From Kaistia defluvii (lineage in GTDB: Bacteria > Pseudomonadota > Alphaproteobacteria > Rhizobiales > Kaistiaceae): DNA of 64,000 bases. The DNA is taken from assembly GCF_026343955.1 (NCBI RefSeq), contig NZ_JAPKNI010000004.1, positions 62,001-126,000 of the forward strand. The letters run 5' to 3'. Positions 26,576 through 35,209 of this stretch are shown one piece after another; position 1 is the stretch's first letter, and each line of letters begins with the position of its first letter. The position numbers and the translations under genes are program-made. The notes under the pieces are model-generated. The model was not told where the DNA came from. It saw only the letters and a program-made list of their open reading frames with translations, and ran no database searches.

Positions 26576-27502
26576 TTATTTGGTGCCCGCTGCGGCGGCC
26601 ACTTCGGCGGCGAAATCGGACTCTTCCTTCTCGACGCCTTCGCCGAGGCGATAGGAGACGAAGGTGGTGAGTTCGATCGGCGCGCCGACCTCCGCCTCGG
26701 CAGCCTTCAGCGCCTTCTCGACGGTCAGGTCCGGGTTGATCACGAAAGCCTGCGAGAGAAGGACGACTTCCTCGTAGAACTTGCGGACGCGACCCTCGAC
26801 CATCTTCTCGATGATGGCTTCCGGCTTGCCGGATTCACGCGCCTGCTCGGCATAGACCGCGCGCTCGCGTGCCACCACGTCGGCATCGAGATCATCGCTG
26901 CGGACCGAAAGCGGGTTGGTGGCGGCGATGTGCATCGCGACCTGGCGGCCGAGGGCGATCAGCTTGTCCTTGTCGCCCGTCGACTGCAGGCCGACGAGAA
27001 CGCCGATCTTGCCGAGGTTCGGCGCGACGGCCGAGTGGACATAGGTCGCCACGATACCGTCGGTCACCGAAACGGCGGCCGAACGGCGCAGGTTCATGTG
27101 CTCGCCGATCGTCGCGACGGCGGCGGTGATCGCGTCTTCCACGGTCTTGTCGGAGCCCGGGAAGTTCGATGCGGCAACCGCTGCCACCGAGCCGTCGGTG
27201 GCGAGAGCGGCCTGCGCCACGTTCTGCACGACCTGCTGGAACTCGGCGTTGCGCGCCACGAAGTCGGTCTCGGAGTTGACTTCGACGACGACGGCGGTCG
27301 TGCCCGAGGACGCGACGCCGACAAGGCCTTCCGCCGCGACGCGGCCGGCCTTCTTGGCGGCCTTGGCGAGACCCTTGGTCCGCAGCCAGTCGATCGAAGC
27401 CTCGACGTCGCCGCCGTTCTCGATCAGCGCCGCCTTGCAATCCATCATGCCTGCGCCGGTCTTCTCGCGCAGGTCCTTCACCATCGAAGCGGAAATGGTC
27501 AT
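26576..27502 (-). CDS. tsf: Elongation factor Ts
   Basis: The 308-residue nucleotide exchange factor for EF-Tu begins with the UBA-like '[19 protein letters not shown]' and has the core '[13 protein letters not shown]' loop that contacts EF-Tu. Both dimer-core halves are present, ending near '[20 protein letters not shown]'. ATG 27502 has GAGGCAG in front. It forms the usual rpsB-tsf pair. Confidence 0.97.
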   Translation of the reverse strand: MTISASMVKDLREKTGAGMMDCKAALIENGGDVEASIDWLRTKGLAKAAKKAGRVAAEGLVGVASSGTTAVVVEVNSETDFVARNAEFQQVVQNVAQAALATDGSVAAVAASNFPGSDKTVEDAITAAVATIGEHMNLRRSAAVSVTDGIVATYVHSAVAPNLGKIGVLVGLQSTGDKDKLIALGRQVAMHIAATNPLSVRSDDLDADVVARERAVYAEQARESGKPEAIIEKMVEGRVRKFYEEVVLLSQAFVINPDLTVEKALKAAEAEVGAPIELTTFVSYRLGEGVEKEESDFAAEVAAAAGTK

Positions 27503-27534
27503 CGTCTGCCTCGTTTTCTCGTGTTTCTAACGAA

Positions 27535-27558
27535 CAGCCGGGCAAAAGCGCCCGGCTG
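27535..27558 (-). terminator. Hairpin in the rpsB-tsf gap, possible attenuator
   Basis: Arms cagccgggc (27535-27543) and gcccggctg (27550-27558) pair perfectly around 6 nt. On the minus strand TTCGTTAG follows. It may tune tsf relative to rpsB. Confidence 0.5.
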
Positions 27559-27609
27559 CGTTTGTCCTCAGTTCCAACACCACGCAGAGATGCGTGACGG
27601 CGGGATGAC

Positions 27610-28416
27610 TTAGGCGGCGGGAGCGGCTGGAACTTCCTCGGCCGGAGCTTCCTCAGCGGGAACGTCCTCGGCCAGCGCCTCTTCGTAGACTTCGTCCTGG
27701 GCGCCGAGATCGACGCCGGCATGGCCCGAAGCGCGCATGATGCCGTCGAGCGCCGCACGGGCGATCAGGTCGCCATAGAGCGTCAGGGCGCGGCCGGCGT
27801 CGTCATTGCCGGGGATCGGATAGGTGATGCCATCGGGATCGGAGTTCGAATCGATGATCGCCGCGACCGGGATGTTCAGACGACGGGCTTCCTGGATCGC
27901 CAGGGCTTCCTTGTTCGTGTCGATGACGAACAGGAGGTCGGGAATGCCGCCCATGTCCTTGATGCCGCCGAGCGCGTTCTCGAGCTTGTCGCGCTCGCGC
28001 GACAGCGTCAGACGCTCCTTCTTCGTCAGGCCCTGCACGTCCGACGAGAGCAGCTCGTCGAGGTGGCGCAGGCGCTGGATCGAATGCGAGATCGTCTTCC
28101 AGTTGGTCAGCATGCCGCCGAGCCAACGCGAATTGACGTAGTACTGTGCGCAACGCTTGGCAGCCGCAGCGACCGGCTCGGAAGCCTGGCGCTTGGTGCC
28201 GACGAAGAGCACGCGGCCGCCGCCGGCGACGGTGTCGCTGACAGCCTGGAGGGCGCGGTGCAGCATCGGCACGGTCTGGGCCAGGTCGATGATGTGGATG
28301 TTGTTGCGCACGCCATAGAGGTGCGGTGCCATCTTCGGGTTCCAGCGATGCTTCTGGTGACCGAAGTGGACGCCAGCTTCAAGCAACTGACGCATAGAGA
28401 AATCCGGAAGAGCCAT
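27610..28416 (-). CDS. rpsB: 30S ribosomal protein S2
   Basis: The 268-residue protein has the S2 signature regions '[19 protein letters not shown]', 'LFVGTKRQA', '[10 protein letters not shown]' and '[16 protein letters not shown]'. It exceeds the usual core by an acidic Ala/Glu/Pro-rich tail of about 30 residues ('[20 protein letters not shown]'), an extension seen in other alphaproteobacterial S2 proteins. 'AAGGAGATAGGGCC' before ATG 28416 is a strong ribosome site. A good promoter lies 130-155 bp upstream. It heads the run that continues through frr and, with internal promoters likely, to lpxB. Confidence 0.97.
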   Translation of the reverse strand: MALPDFSMRQLLEAGVHFGHQKHRWNPKMAPHLYGVRNNIHIIDLAQTVPMLHRALQAVSDTVAGGGRVLFVGTKRQASEPVAAAAKRCAQYYVNSRWLGGMLTNWKTISHSIQRLRHLDELLSSDVQGLTKKERLTLSRERDKLENALGGIKDMGGIPDLLFVIDTNKEALAIQEARRLNIPVAAIIDSNSDPDGITYPIPGNDDAGRALTLYGDLIARAALDGIMRASGHAGVDLGAQDEVYEEALAEDVPAEEAPAEEVPAAPAA

Positions 28417-28541
28417 GGCCCTATCTCCTTGTTTACCGGTTCAGCCTCCGTGGGGAAAGCCGCGATTGCGACACCGGTGGGTTCCGTCGGACGATGCAAG
28501 GATCGCCGCCGGAGCCCGAGCCCCACGTGTGGAATGCGCGC

Positions 28542-28570
28542 CTTATAGGCGGCGAAAGGCCATAGCGCAA
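28542..28570 (-). promoter_or_regulatory. rpsB promoter
   Basis: On the minus strand TTGCGC (28570-28565), 17 nt, then TATAAG (28547-28542). The leader to ATG 28416 would be about 120 nt. Confidence 0.65.
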
Positions 28571-28669
28571 GCGTTTCGGCGCGACGCACCGACACGAGAT
28601 GGGGATCGCAGGCCGCTTTGGCGAGGCCCGGGACCAGCTGCGCCTCGCAGCCCGCGTTTTGAAGCAATT

Positions 28670-28707
28670 CCCTCACCCCAGCCCTCTCCCGCGCACGGGA
28701 GAGGGAG
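28670..28707 (+). repeat. REP-like palindromic unit, forward
   Basis: Same unit as at 2776 and 13872 with one central change: arms ccctctcccgcg and cacgggagaggg, lead 'ccctcaccccag'. Confidence 0.75.
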
Positions 28708-28744
28708 CCGGCGGAGCCCAGTCTCGCCGTGCAGACCCCACCGG

Positions 28745-28792
28745 CCGAAAAGCCCTCGCCCGCTTGCGGGAGAGGGTTGGGTGAGGGGCTTG
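28745..28792 (-). repeat. REP-like palindromic unit, inverted
   Basis: The unit reads 'gccctcgcccgcttgcgg' and then 'gagagggttgggtgagggg'-like on the plus strand, the mirror of the lead of the unit at 28670. The two face each other across about 40 bp, like the pair at 2776/2882. Confidence 0.7.
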
Positions 28793-28849
28793 CTGGCTTC
28801 TCTGTACACAGCACCCTGACGGCGAGCCCACTGGGCGCAGCGGCTGCCC

Positions 28850-31800
28850 CTATACCAGCTCGACCTGCACGACGCCGCTGACGGCGCGGAGCGCGCCGGC
28901 GATCTGCGGGGAGAGCAGGTAGCGGCCGGGAAGCGCCACCTCGACCTCGCGCTGGCCCTTGTCGAGCATCAGCACGAGACTGACATCGCCGTCGCCCTTG
29001 CCGCGGGAGAGATGCCGCTCGATGCTCTTCAGCGGCTCCTCGCCGCGCATGAAGATGCGGAGCTGCTTCAGGCCGGTGGTCATCTGGTCGAGCGGCTTGA
29101 CGGTGACGATCCGGACGCTGATGCCTTCCGGGCGATCCTCGGCCGCGACCTGGACGATCACCGACTGGCCGGGCTCCAGCTTGTCGCGATACTCGTTCAG
29201 CGCCTCGGAGAACAGGATCGCCTCGAACTGGCCGGTCGGGTCGGAAAACTGGACGATGCCCATCTTGTTGCCCGACTTGGTCCGCCGCTCCTGCCGCGTC
29301 GTGACCGTGCCGGCCAGGCGCCCGGCGGCGGAGCCGAGGCGCACGGCTTCCGAAAACTCGGCCCAGGTCTGGACGCGCATCCGCTTCAGGATCGGCGCAT
29401 ATTCATCGAGCGGATGGGCGCTCAGATAGAAGCCGACGACGGCGTGCTCGCGCTGCAGCCGTTCCGACGGCATCCAGGGGTCGACGAAGGGCAGGGTCAG
29501 CGCCTCGCCCTGCCCGCCCCCGCCGAACAGCTCGTCCTGGCCGATCGCCTGCCCCTCGACCACGCGGCTGCCGATCGCCATGATCCGCTCGACGCCGGCC
29601 ATGACGCGGGCGCGGTCCGGGGTGAAGCCATCCAGCGCGCCGGCGCAGATCAGGCTTTCCAGCGTGCGCTTGTTGAGCACGCGCGGATTGATGCGGGCGG
29701 CGAAATCGGCGAGATCGCGGAACGGCCGGCTGCCGCGGCTCTCGACCAGATGCTCGACCGCCTGGCTGCCGACGCCCTTGATGGCGGCGAGCGAATAGAT
29801 GATGCGGCCCTCTTCGACGTCGAACACCGCGCCCGAGCGATTGACCGAGGGCAGCTCGACGGTGAAGCCGAGGCGCATCGCCTCGCGGCGGAAGTCGTTC
29901 AGCTTCTCGGTATTGCCCATGTCGAGCGTCATCGACGCGGCGAGGAACTCGACCGGGTAATTGGCCTTCAGATAGGCGGTCTGGTAGGCGACGAGCGCGT
30001 AGGCGGCCGCGTGGCTCTTGTTGAAGCCGTAGTCGGCGAACTTCGCCAGCATGTCGAAGATGGTGTTGGCGTGGTCCTTGGTCAGGCCCTGCTTGACGGC
30101 GCCGACGACGAAACGGTCGCGCTGGGCGTCCATCTCCGCCTTGATCTTCTTGCCCATGGCGCGGCGCAGCATGTCGGCTTCGCCGAGCGAATAGCCGGAC
30201 AGGATCTGCGCGATCTGCATCACCTGTTCCTGGTAGATGACGACGCCGTGCGTCTCCTTCAGCACGACCTCGATCAGCGGATGGTAATAGTCCGGCTTTT
30301 CCTCGCCATGCTTGCGCGCATTGTAGGTCGGGATGTTGTCCATCGGACCCGGGCGATAGAGCGCCACCAGCGCGATGATGTCCTCGAACCGGTCCGGCCT
30401 CATGCCCATCAGGGCCTTGCGCATGCCCTGGCTTTCAAGCTGGAACACGCCGACCGTCTCGCCGCGCGCCAGCATCTCGTAGGAAGGCTTGTCGTCGAGT
30501 GGAATGGCGGCGAGGTCGACGGTGATGCCGCGCTTGGCGATCAGCTTCACCGCCGTGTCGAGCACCGTCAGCGTCTTCAGGCCGAGGAAGTCGAACTTCA
30601 CCAGCCCGGCGCTTTCGACCCATTTCATGTTGAACTGGGTGACGGGCATGGTCGAGCGCGGATCGCGGTAGAGCGGCACCAGCGCATCGAGGCGCCGGTC
30701 GCCGATCACGATGCCGGCGGCGTGCGTCGAGGCATGGCGATAGAGCCCTTCGAGCTTCTGCGCCATGGCGAGCAACTGGGCGACGGCAGGATCCTCGTCG
30801 CGCGCCTCGCGCAACCTTGATTCATCGATCAGCGCCTGCGCCAGCGACACCGGATTGGCCGGATTCTGCGGCACCATCTTGCAGAGGCGGTCGACCTGGC
30901 CATAGGGCATCTGCAGCACGCGGCCGACGTCGCGCAGCACGGCGCGCGCCTGCAGCGTTCCGAAGGTGATGATCTGCGCCACCTGGGCGGCGCCGTATTT
31001 CTGCTGGACGTAGTCGATGACCTCGCCGCGCCGGTCCTGGCAGAAGTCGATGTCGAAGTCCGGCATCGAGACGCGTTCGGGGTTGAGGAAGCGCTCGAAC
31101 AGCAGCGCGAAGCGCATCGGGTCGAGATCGGTGATGGTGAGCGACCAGGCGACGAGCGAGCCGGCGCCCGAACCACGGCCGGGCCCGACCGGGATACCCT
31201 GCAGCTTCGCCCATTGAATGAAGTCGGCCACGATCAGGAAGTAGCCGGGGAACTTCATCTTCTCGATGACGGACAGCTCGAATTCGAGCCGGTCCCAATA
31301 ATCCTTGTCGGTCAGCCCCGGTGCCAGGCCATGGAAGGCGAGGCGCTTCTCCAGGCCGGTCCTGGCCAGGTCGCGCAGCGCCTGGACCTCGGCACGCTCG
31401 GCGGCCTCCGGCTCGGCATCGGCGCCGGCGAAGCGCGGCAGGATCGGCTTGCGCTTCATCGGCCGGTAGGAACAGCGCAGCGCGATCTCGACGGAATTGT
31501 CGGTCGCCTCGGGAAGGTCGGCGAACAGCGCCACCATCTCGGCGCGCGACTTGAAATAATGCTCCGGCGTCAGCCGCCGCCGCTTCTCGTCGGCGACCAC
31601 CGACCCCTCGGCGATCGCGACCAGCGCGTCATGCGCTTCATAGTCGTCGCGCTTCGGGAAGAAGGCCTCGTTGGTGGCCACCAGCGGCAGGCCAAAACGA
31701 TAGGCGAGATCGATCAGCTCGGGCTCGGCGCGCTGCTGCTCGATCGCCTGGTGGCGCTGCAGCTCGACATAGAGTCGGTCGCCGAGCAGGCCGGCCATGC

Positions 31801-32311
31801 GCTCGATCCGCTTCTCCGCGACGGCGCCCTGCCCGATCCGGATTGCCTGGTCGAGCGGTCCGGCGCCGCCGCCGGTCAGCACGATCAGACCCTCATGGGT
31901 TTCTTCCAGATCGCCAAACTTGATATGCGGCTTGTCGCCGGGATCCGTCTCCATGAAGGCGCGCGACACGAGGCGGACGAGGTTCCAGTACCCCGCCTCG
32001 TTCGAGGCGATCATGACCAGATCGGAAAGGTTCTTCTGGCCCGGGACCGGGCGACGCGACGGTTCGAACCCGTCGTCGAAGTGGACCGCCACCTGGCAGC
32101 CGATGATCGGCTGGATGCCGGCCTCGACCGCCCTCTCGGAGAATTCCAGCGCGCCGAACAGATTGCCGGTGTCAGTCAGGCCAAGCGCCGGCATCTTGTC
32201 CGCCGCCGCCAGCTTGATCAGCGATTTGAGCGGCAGAGCGCCTTCCAGCAGCGAATAGGCGGAGTGGACGCGGAGATGAACAAATCCGACGTCGCGAGCA
32301 ATGAGACTCAT
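28850..32311 (-). CDS. dnaE: DNA polymerase III alpha subunit (replicative, DnaE1)
   Basis: The 1153-residue C-family polymerase has an N-terminal PHP domain ('FVHLRVHSAYSLLEGALPLK'), the catalytic palm with 'PDFDIDFCQDRRGEVIDYV' (paired Asp), 'GFNKSHAAAYALVAYQTAYLKANYP', a helix-hairpin-helix region and a C-terminal OB fold ('GNKMGIVQFSDPTGQFEAILF'). Length and these features fit DnaE1, not the shorter error-prone DnaE2/ImuC. ATG 32311 is preferred because AGAGGA lies 8 nt upstream and 'MSLIARDVGFVHLRVHSAYS' is the expected N-terminus. A 32-codon SOS-box gene lies 82 nt upstream on the same strand with no obvious terminator between them. Confidence 0.95.
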   Translation of the reverse strand: MSLIARDVGFVHLRVHSAYSLLEGALPLKSLIKLAAADKMPALGLTDTGNLFGALEFSERAVEAGIQPIIGCQVAVHFDDGFEPSRRPVPGQKNLSDLVMIASNEAGYWNLVRLVSRAFMETDPGDKPHIKFGDLEETHEGLIVLTGGGAGPLDQAIRIGQGAVAEKRIERMAGLLGDRLYVELQRHQAIEQQRAEPELIDLAYRFGLPLVATNEAFFPKRDDYEAHDALVAIAEGSVVADEKRRRLTPEHYFKSRAEMVALFADLPEATDNSVEIALRCSYRPMKRKPILPRFAGADAEPEAAERAEVQALRDLARTGLEKRLAFHGLAPGLTDKDYWDRLEFELSVIEKMKFPGYFLIVADFIQWAKLQGIPVGPGRGSGAGSLVAWSLTITDLDPMRFALLFERFLNPERVSMPDFDIDFCQDRRGEVIDYVQQKYGAAQVAQIITFGTLQARAVLRDVGRVLQMPYGQVDRLCKMVPQNPANPVSLAQALIDESRLREARDEDPAVAQLLAMAQKLEGLYRHASTHAAGIVIGDRRLDALVPLYRDPRSTMPVTQFNMKWVESAGLVKFDFLGLKTLTVLDTAVKLIAKRGITVDLAAIPLDDKPSYEMLARGETVGVFQLESQGMRKALMGMRPDRFEDIIALVALYRPGPMDNIPTYNARKHGEEKPDYYHPLIEVVLKETHGVVIYQEQVMQIAQILSGYSLGEADMLRRAMGKKIKAEMDAQRDRFVVGAVKQGLTKDHANTIFDMLAKFADYGFNKSHAAAYALVAYQTAYLKANYPVEFLAASMTLDMGNTEKLNDFRREAMRLGFTVELPSVNRSGAVFDVEEGRIIYSLAAIKGVGSQAVEHLVESRGSRPFRDLADFAARINPRVLNKRTLESLICAGALDGFTPDRARVMAGVERIMAIGSRVVEGQAIGQDELFGGGGQGEALTLPFVDPWMPSERLQREHAVVGFYLSAHPLDEYAPILKRMRVQTWAEFSEAVRLGSAAGRLAGTVTTRQERRTKSGNKMGIVQFSDPTGQFEAILFSEALNEYRDKLEPGQSVIVQVAAEDRPEGISVRIVTVKPLDQMTTGLKQLRIFMRGEEPLKSIERHLSRGKGDGDVSLVLMLDKGQREVEVALPGRYLLSPQIAGALRAVSGVVQVELV

Positions 32312-32393
32312 CAGGCGATCCTCTTCCGCCTGATTTACGTCCAGAGCGCCGCGCCTGTCCATCACGCCGGCGCCTTTCCCCCGCTGAGGCGGA

Positions 32394-32492
32394 TCAGACG
32401 ACGTGGACGAGCAGATCCGACCAGAGGCTCACCATCGCGATGAACAGCATCAGGGCGCCCAGGGCGGCAACGTCACGGATATAGGCGGTCAT
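32394..32492 (-). CDS. 32-residue single-pass membrane microprotein with a LexA-controlled promoter
   Basis: A short frame from ATG 32492 to TGA 32394 encodes 32 residues: polar start 'MTAYIRDVAA', a hydrophobic core 'LGALMLFIAMVSLW', then 'SDLLVHVV'. This is one clear membrane helix with a charged N-terminal flank (Arg6, Asp7). 'AAGGAGATAGCC' directly before the ATG is a near-ideal ribosome site. The promoter upstream has TTGACG and a perfect LexA box in its spacer, so expression should rise in the SOS response. I do not recognise the sequence. The nearest functional precedent I know is SidA of Caulobacter, a 29-residue LexA-regulated membrane inhibitor of division; homology is not claimed. 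It lies directly upstream of dnaE on the same strand. Confidence 0.72.
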   Translation of the reverse strand: MTAYIRDVAALGALMLFIAMVSLWSDLLVHVV

Positions 32493-32522
32493 GGCTATCT
32501 CCTTATCGGACTGTCGATATCT

Positions 32523-32552
32523 CATATGTTCATGTTTTGTTCTCGTCGTCAA
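32523..32552 (-). promoter_or_regulatory. Promoter of the SOS microprotein
   Basis: On the minus strand TTGACG (32552-32547) is followed after 18 nt by CATATG (32528-32523). Transcription would start near 32516, leaving a leader of about 24 nt to ATG 32492. Confidence 0.5.
32528..32542. promoter_or_regulatory. LexA operator (perfect GTTC-N7-GTTC)
   Basis: GTTC at 32528-32531, seven bases, GTTC at 32539-32542. It fits the alphaproteobacterial LexA consensus exactly and sits between the -35 and -10 elements of the microprotein promoter. Confidence 0.78.
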
Positions 32553-32817
32553 GTCTTTCCGTCGGGACGGCATTTTGCCGCCTGTCGGCAGGCAGGAATG
32601 GCGGGATCACAAGGAGGCCGCGCGGCACGCGCAAGACGGCTGTGCATCAACCGTTCTTTCGGGACAAGGAGCCGCGCGGCGGGACGGGACGCGCTCGCAA
32701 TCCTGCGCCGTCGCGCTATGGTAGCGTTGCTGTGCCATTGCATGTTTGCAGGCGGCCGGATGCCGGCCGCCAACCGGCCAACAGTTCAAGATCGTTCCGA
32801 ACGATGGAGTTTTCCCA
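32553..32817. other. Intergenic region between divergent SOS microprotein and DUF1269 genes
   Basis: No further gene is visible. A perfect hairpin with arms ggcggccgg (32751-32759) and ccggccgcc (32763-32771) and a 3-nt loop lies about 47 nt before the DUF1269 start codon, in its presumed leader. No T-run follows it. Confidence 0.5.
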
Positions 32818-33369
32818 ATGAGCGACCTCGTCTTTATCGCCTTCCCGTCCGAGCAGAAGGCCGAGGAAGTGCGCGACCGCGTCCTCGAGATGCAGAAGGA
32901 ATATCTGATCGAGCTCGGCGACGCGGTGGTCGCGGTGCGCGACGCCAATGGCCGCGTCAAGCTCAACCAGCTGGTGAACACCACGGCGACCGGCGCCGTC
33001 TCCGGCGCCTTCTGGGGCACGCTCATCGGCTTCATCTTCCTGATGCCGCTGGTCGGCACGGCGATCGGCGCCGCTTCCGGCGCACTCGGCGGCAAGCTCA
33101 CCGATGTCGGCATCAACGACCAGTTCATGAAGGATGCGGCGGAGTCGCTGGCGCCGGGCAATGCCGGCCTGTTCCTGCTGATCCGCAAGATGACCACCGA
33201 CAAGGTCCTGGCGGACCTGCGTGGCGTCGGCGGCACGGTGATGCGCACCTCGCTCACCGACGAGCAGGAAAAGGCGCTGCGTGAGGCGCTGGCCGATCAT
33301 GCCGCCGCGCCGGCCGAGACCACCGCTCCCAGCGAGCCGGCCGCCCCCGCCGGCGGCGCCACGAGCTAA
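32818..33369 (+). CDS. DUF1269 family membrane-associated protein
   Basis: The 183-residue protein matches the DUF1269 family: N-terminal 'SDLVFIAFPSEQKAEEVRDRVLEMQKE', a central Gly/Ala-rich hydrophobic hairpin ('TGAVSGAFWGTLIGFIFLMPLVGTAIGAASGALGG' region, residues about 60-95) and a C-terminal domain ending in a Pro/Ala-rich tail. The glycine-rich helices suggest membrane association. Function is unknown. GGAG lies 8 nt before ATG 32818. It is followed after 34 nt by a metallophosphoesterase gene on the same strand, perhaps cotranscribed. Confidence 0.75.
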   Translation: MSDLVFIAFPSEQKAEEVRDRVLEMQKEYLIELGDAVVAVRDANGRVKLNQLVNTTATGAVSGAFWGTLIGFIFLMPLVGTAIGAASGALGGKLTDVGINDQFMKDAAESLAPGNAGLFLLIRKMTTDKVLADLRGVGGTVMRTSLTDEQEKALREALADHAAAPAETTAPSEPAAPAGGATS

Positions 33370-33403
33370 CCGGATTGATGTCGCCCTTGCCCGTGTGCCG
33401 CCG

Positions 33404-35155
33404 ATGAACCCGATTGTCGATCCCCGCAAGGGCGACATTGAAGACGACGCCTCCAGCACGAAGCAGCGCTCGCTGTTTTCGATCGCCGGATCTCTCCTGG
33501 CCGAGATCAGCCCGCTCAAGCTGATCCTTGCCTGGACCCTGCTGATGGGTCTGCCCGGGCTCGCGCTCGGGCTCACTCCCTTCTTCCTGTCGATCTGGAT
33601 CAGCAAAGTGTCGCGACAAGCGGCGGAGCTGTTTACCGGCCTGGTACCCATCCTGCTGCTGGCGATCCTCGGCCTGGTCGCCTGGTATGGCGGCCGGCCG
33701 CTGTTCCGCATGATCGAGAGCAGCTTCTGGTCACTGAATTCGATCGCGGTGCAGCCGGCCTATGCGCTGTGCCGCGAGACGCTGCGCCATCTGATCGAGC
33801 ATCGACTGCTGCGCCGCATCGATGCCAGGCCCGCGACGATCGCCCGGGCGCGCGCCATGACGGCGGCGATCGCCGGCCTGACCGTCTGCGTGCTCGCCAT
33901 CGGCGTCGCGGCGCTGATCTGGCCGGCGACGCACTGGACCGGAACGCTGGCCGATCTCAGCGCGCCGCGCCGGGTGGTGGGGATCGCGCTTGCCAATGGC
34001 ACGGTGCTGCTCTGCGCCTATCTCGCCATCGCGGCCCTCGTCTGGGGCATCGCCGACGCCACCATGGCGCAACCGCGCGGCTTCACCGGCTTCCGCCCGG
34101 CGCCCGACGATGCGCCGCGCTGGCGGGTCGCCCATCTCTCCGACATTCATTGCGTGGGCGAACGCTATGGCTTCCGCATCGAGAGCGGCCGGGTGGGCCC
34201 GCGCGGGAATGACAAGTTCAAGGCGACGCTGGAGCGGCTGCGCGCCGTGCACGCGGCAAGGCCACTCGACGCGATCCTGATCACCGGCGACATGACCGAT
34301 GCCGGCATCTCGACCGAATGGGCCGAATTCTTCGACGCGCTGGAGCCGTTCCCGGACCTTGTGCCGCTCGTGACGATCCTGCCCGGCAACCACGACGTCA
34401 ACGTCGTCGACCGGAACAACCCCGCCCGCATGGACCTGCCGACGAGCCCGAACAAGCGGCTGCGGCAGTTGCGCACGCTTTCGGCGATGGAGGCCCTGCA
34501 GGGCGACCGCTACCGGCTGGTCGACCGCGAACACAACCGTCTCGGCGAGACGTTTCGCGAGGCGATGGAGCGTCGGCGCGCTTCGATCGAGGCGTTCGCC
34601 GACCGCGCCTCGCGCCGGGCCTGGCGCCCCGTCGCGGATATCTGGCAGACATCCTTCCCGATGGTGCAGCCGCCCTCACGCCCGGACGGGCTCGGCATCA
34701 TCGTGCTGAACTCGAATGCCGAGACGCATTTCTCCTTCACCAACGCGCTCGGCATGGTGTCGCTGGAGCAGGCGCGGGCGATGGACGCGGCCAAGGCCGA
34801 CTATCCGCAGGCGTCCTGGCTGGTCGCGCTGCACCATCACGTCGTCGAATACCCTCAGCCGGCCAATGCGCTGTCGGAACGGATCGGCACGGCGCTGATC
34901 AATGGCAGCTGGTTCGTCCGGCGGCTTCAGCGTTTCGCCGGCCGGGTCGTCGTCCTGCATGGCCATCGCCATGTCGACTGGATCGGCGAGAGCGGGGGCA
35001 TGCCGATCCTCTCGGCCCCCTCGCCGGTGATGGAGGGGACCAACGCCAAGGGGAGCTATTTCTACGTCCATACCCTGCATGTCGACGGCAAGGGCCTGGC
35101 ACTGGCAAGGCCGGAGCGCGTCCTGGTCGCCGCGCCGGAGCCGGAAACGGCGTGA
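33404..35155 (+). CDS. Membrane-anchored metallophosphoesterase (calcineurin-like)
   Basis: The 583-residue protein starts with about four membrane segments (roughly residues 38-66, 78-95, 148-168 and 185-205) and carries a calcineurin-like phosphoesterase domain from about residue 232. The five metal-site motifs are all visible: 'HLSDIHC', 'ITGDMTD', 'LPGNHDVN', 'ALHHHVVEYP' and 'VLHGHRHVDW'. It probably hydrolyses a phosphoester or phosphodiester in the cytoplasm at the membrane; the substrate is unknown. ATG 33404 lacks a strong ribosome site, so a GTG three codons upstream (33395) is an alternative. It is convergent with the AI-2E-family gene. Confidence 0.8.
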   Translation: MNPIVDPRKGDIEDDASSTKQRSLFSIAGSLLAEISPLKLILAWTLLMGLPGLALGLTPFFLSIWISKVSRQAAELFTGLVPILLLAILGLVAWYGGRPLFRMIESSFWSLNSIAVQPAYALCRETLRHLIEHRLLRRIDARPATIARARAMTAAIAGLTVCVLAIGVAALIWPATHWTGTLADLSAPRRVVGIALANGTVLLCAYLAIAALVWGIADATMAQPRGFTGFRPAPDDAPRWRVAHLSDIHCVGERYGFRIESGRVGPRGNDKFKATLERLRAVHAARPLDAILITGDMTDAGISTEWAEFFDALEPFPDLVPLVTILPGNHDVNVVDRNNPARMDLPTSPNKRLRQLRTLSAMEALQGDRYRLVDREHNRLGETFREAMERRRASIEAFADRASRRAWRPVADIWQTSFPMVQPPSRPDGLGIIVLNSNAETHFSFTNALGMVSLEQARAMDAAKADYPQASWLVALHHHVVEYPQPANALSERIGTALINGSWFVRRLQRFAGRVVVLHGHRHVDWIGESGGMPILSAPSPVMEGTNAKGSYFYVHTLHVDGKGLALARPERVLVAAPEPETA

Positions 35156-35209
35156 GCGCTGACGGGGTGCTAACGGGCCGTTACCAGAACGGGCGCTGTT
35201 AACCCCGCC

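Larger units (their letters stand above)
28417..28849. other. Gene-free stretch between dnaE and rpsB
   Basis: The 433 bp hold the rpsB leader and promoter (28417-28570) and a facing pair of REP-like palindromes (28670-28790). No credible small gene is visible. The palindromes sit right after dnaE and could end its transcript. Confidence 0.7.

Noticed and set aside
32050-32080. GGTTCGAACCC-like string suggesting a tRNA T-arm
   Set aside because: It lies inside the dnaE coding frame and has no acceptor stem or anticodon arm around it.
35156-35209. Possible terminator between the convergent phosphoesterase and AI-2E-family genes
   Set aside because: Partial complementarity around a gttaac palindrome exists, but the stem is broken and there is no T-run in either direction.
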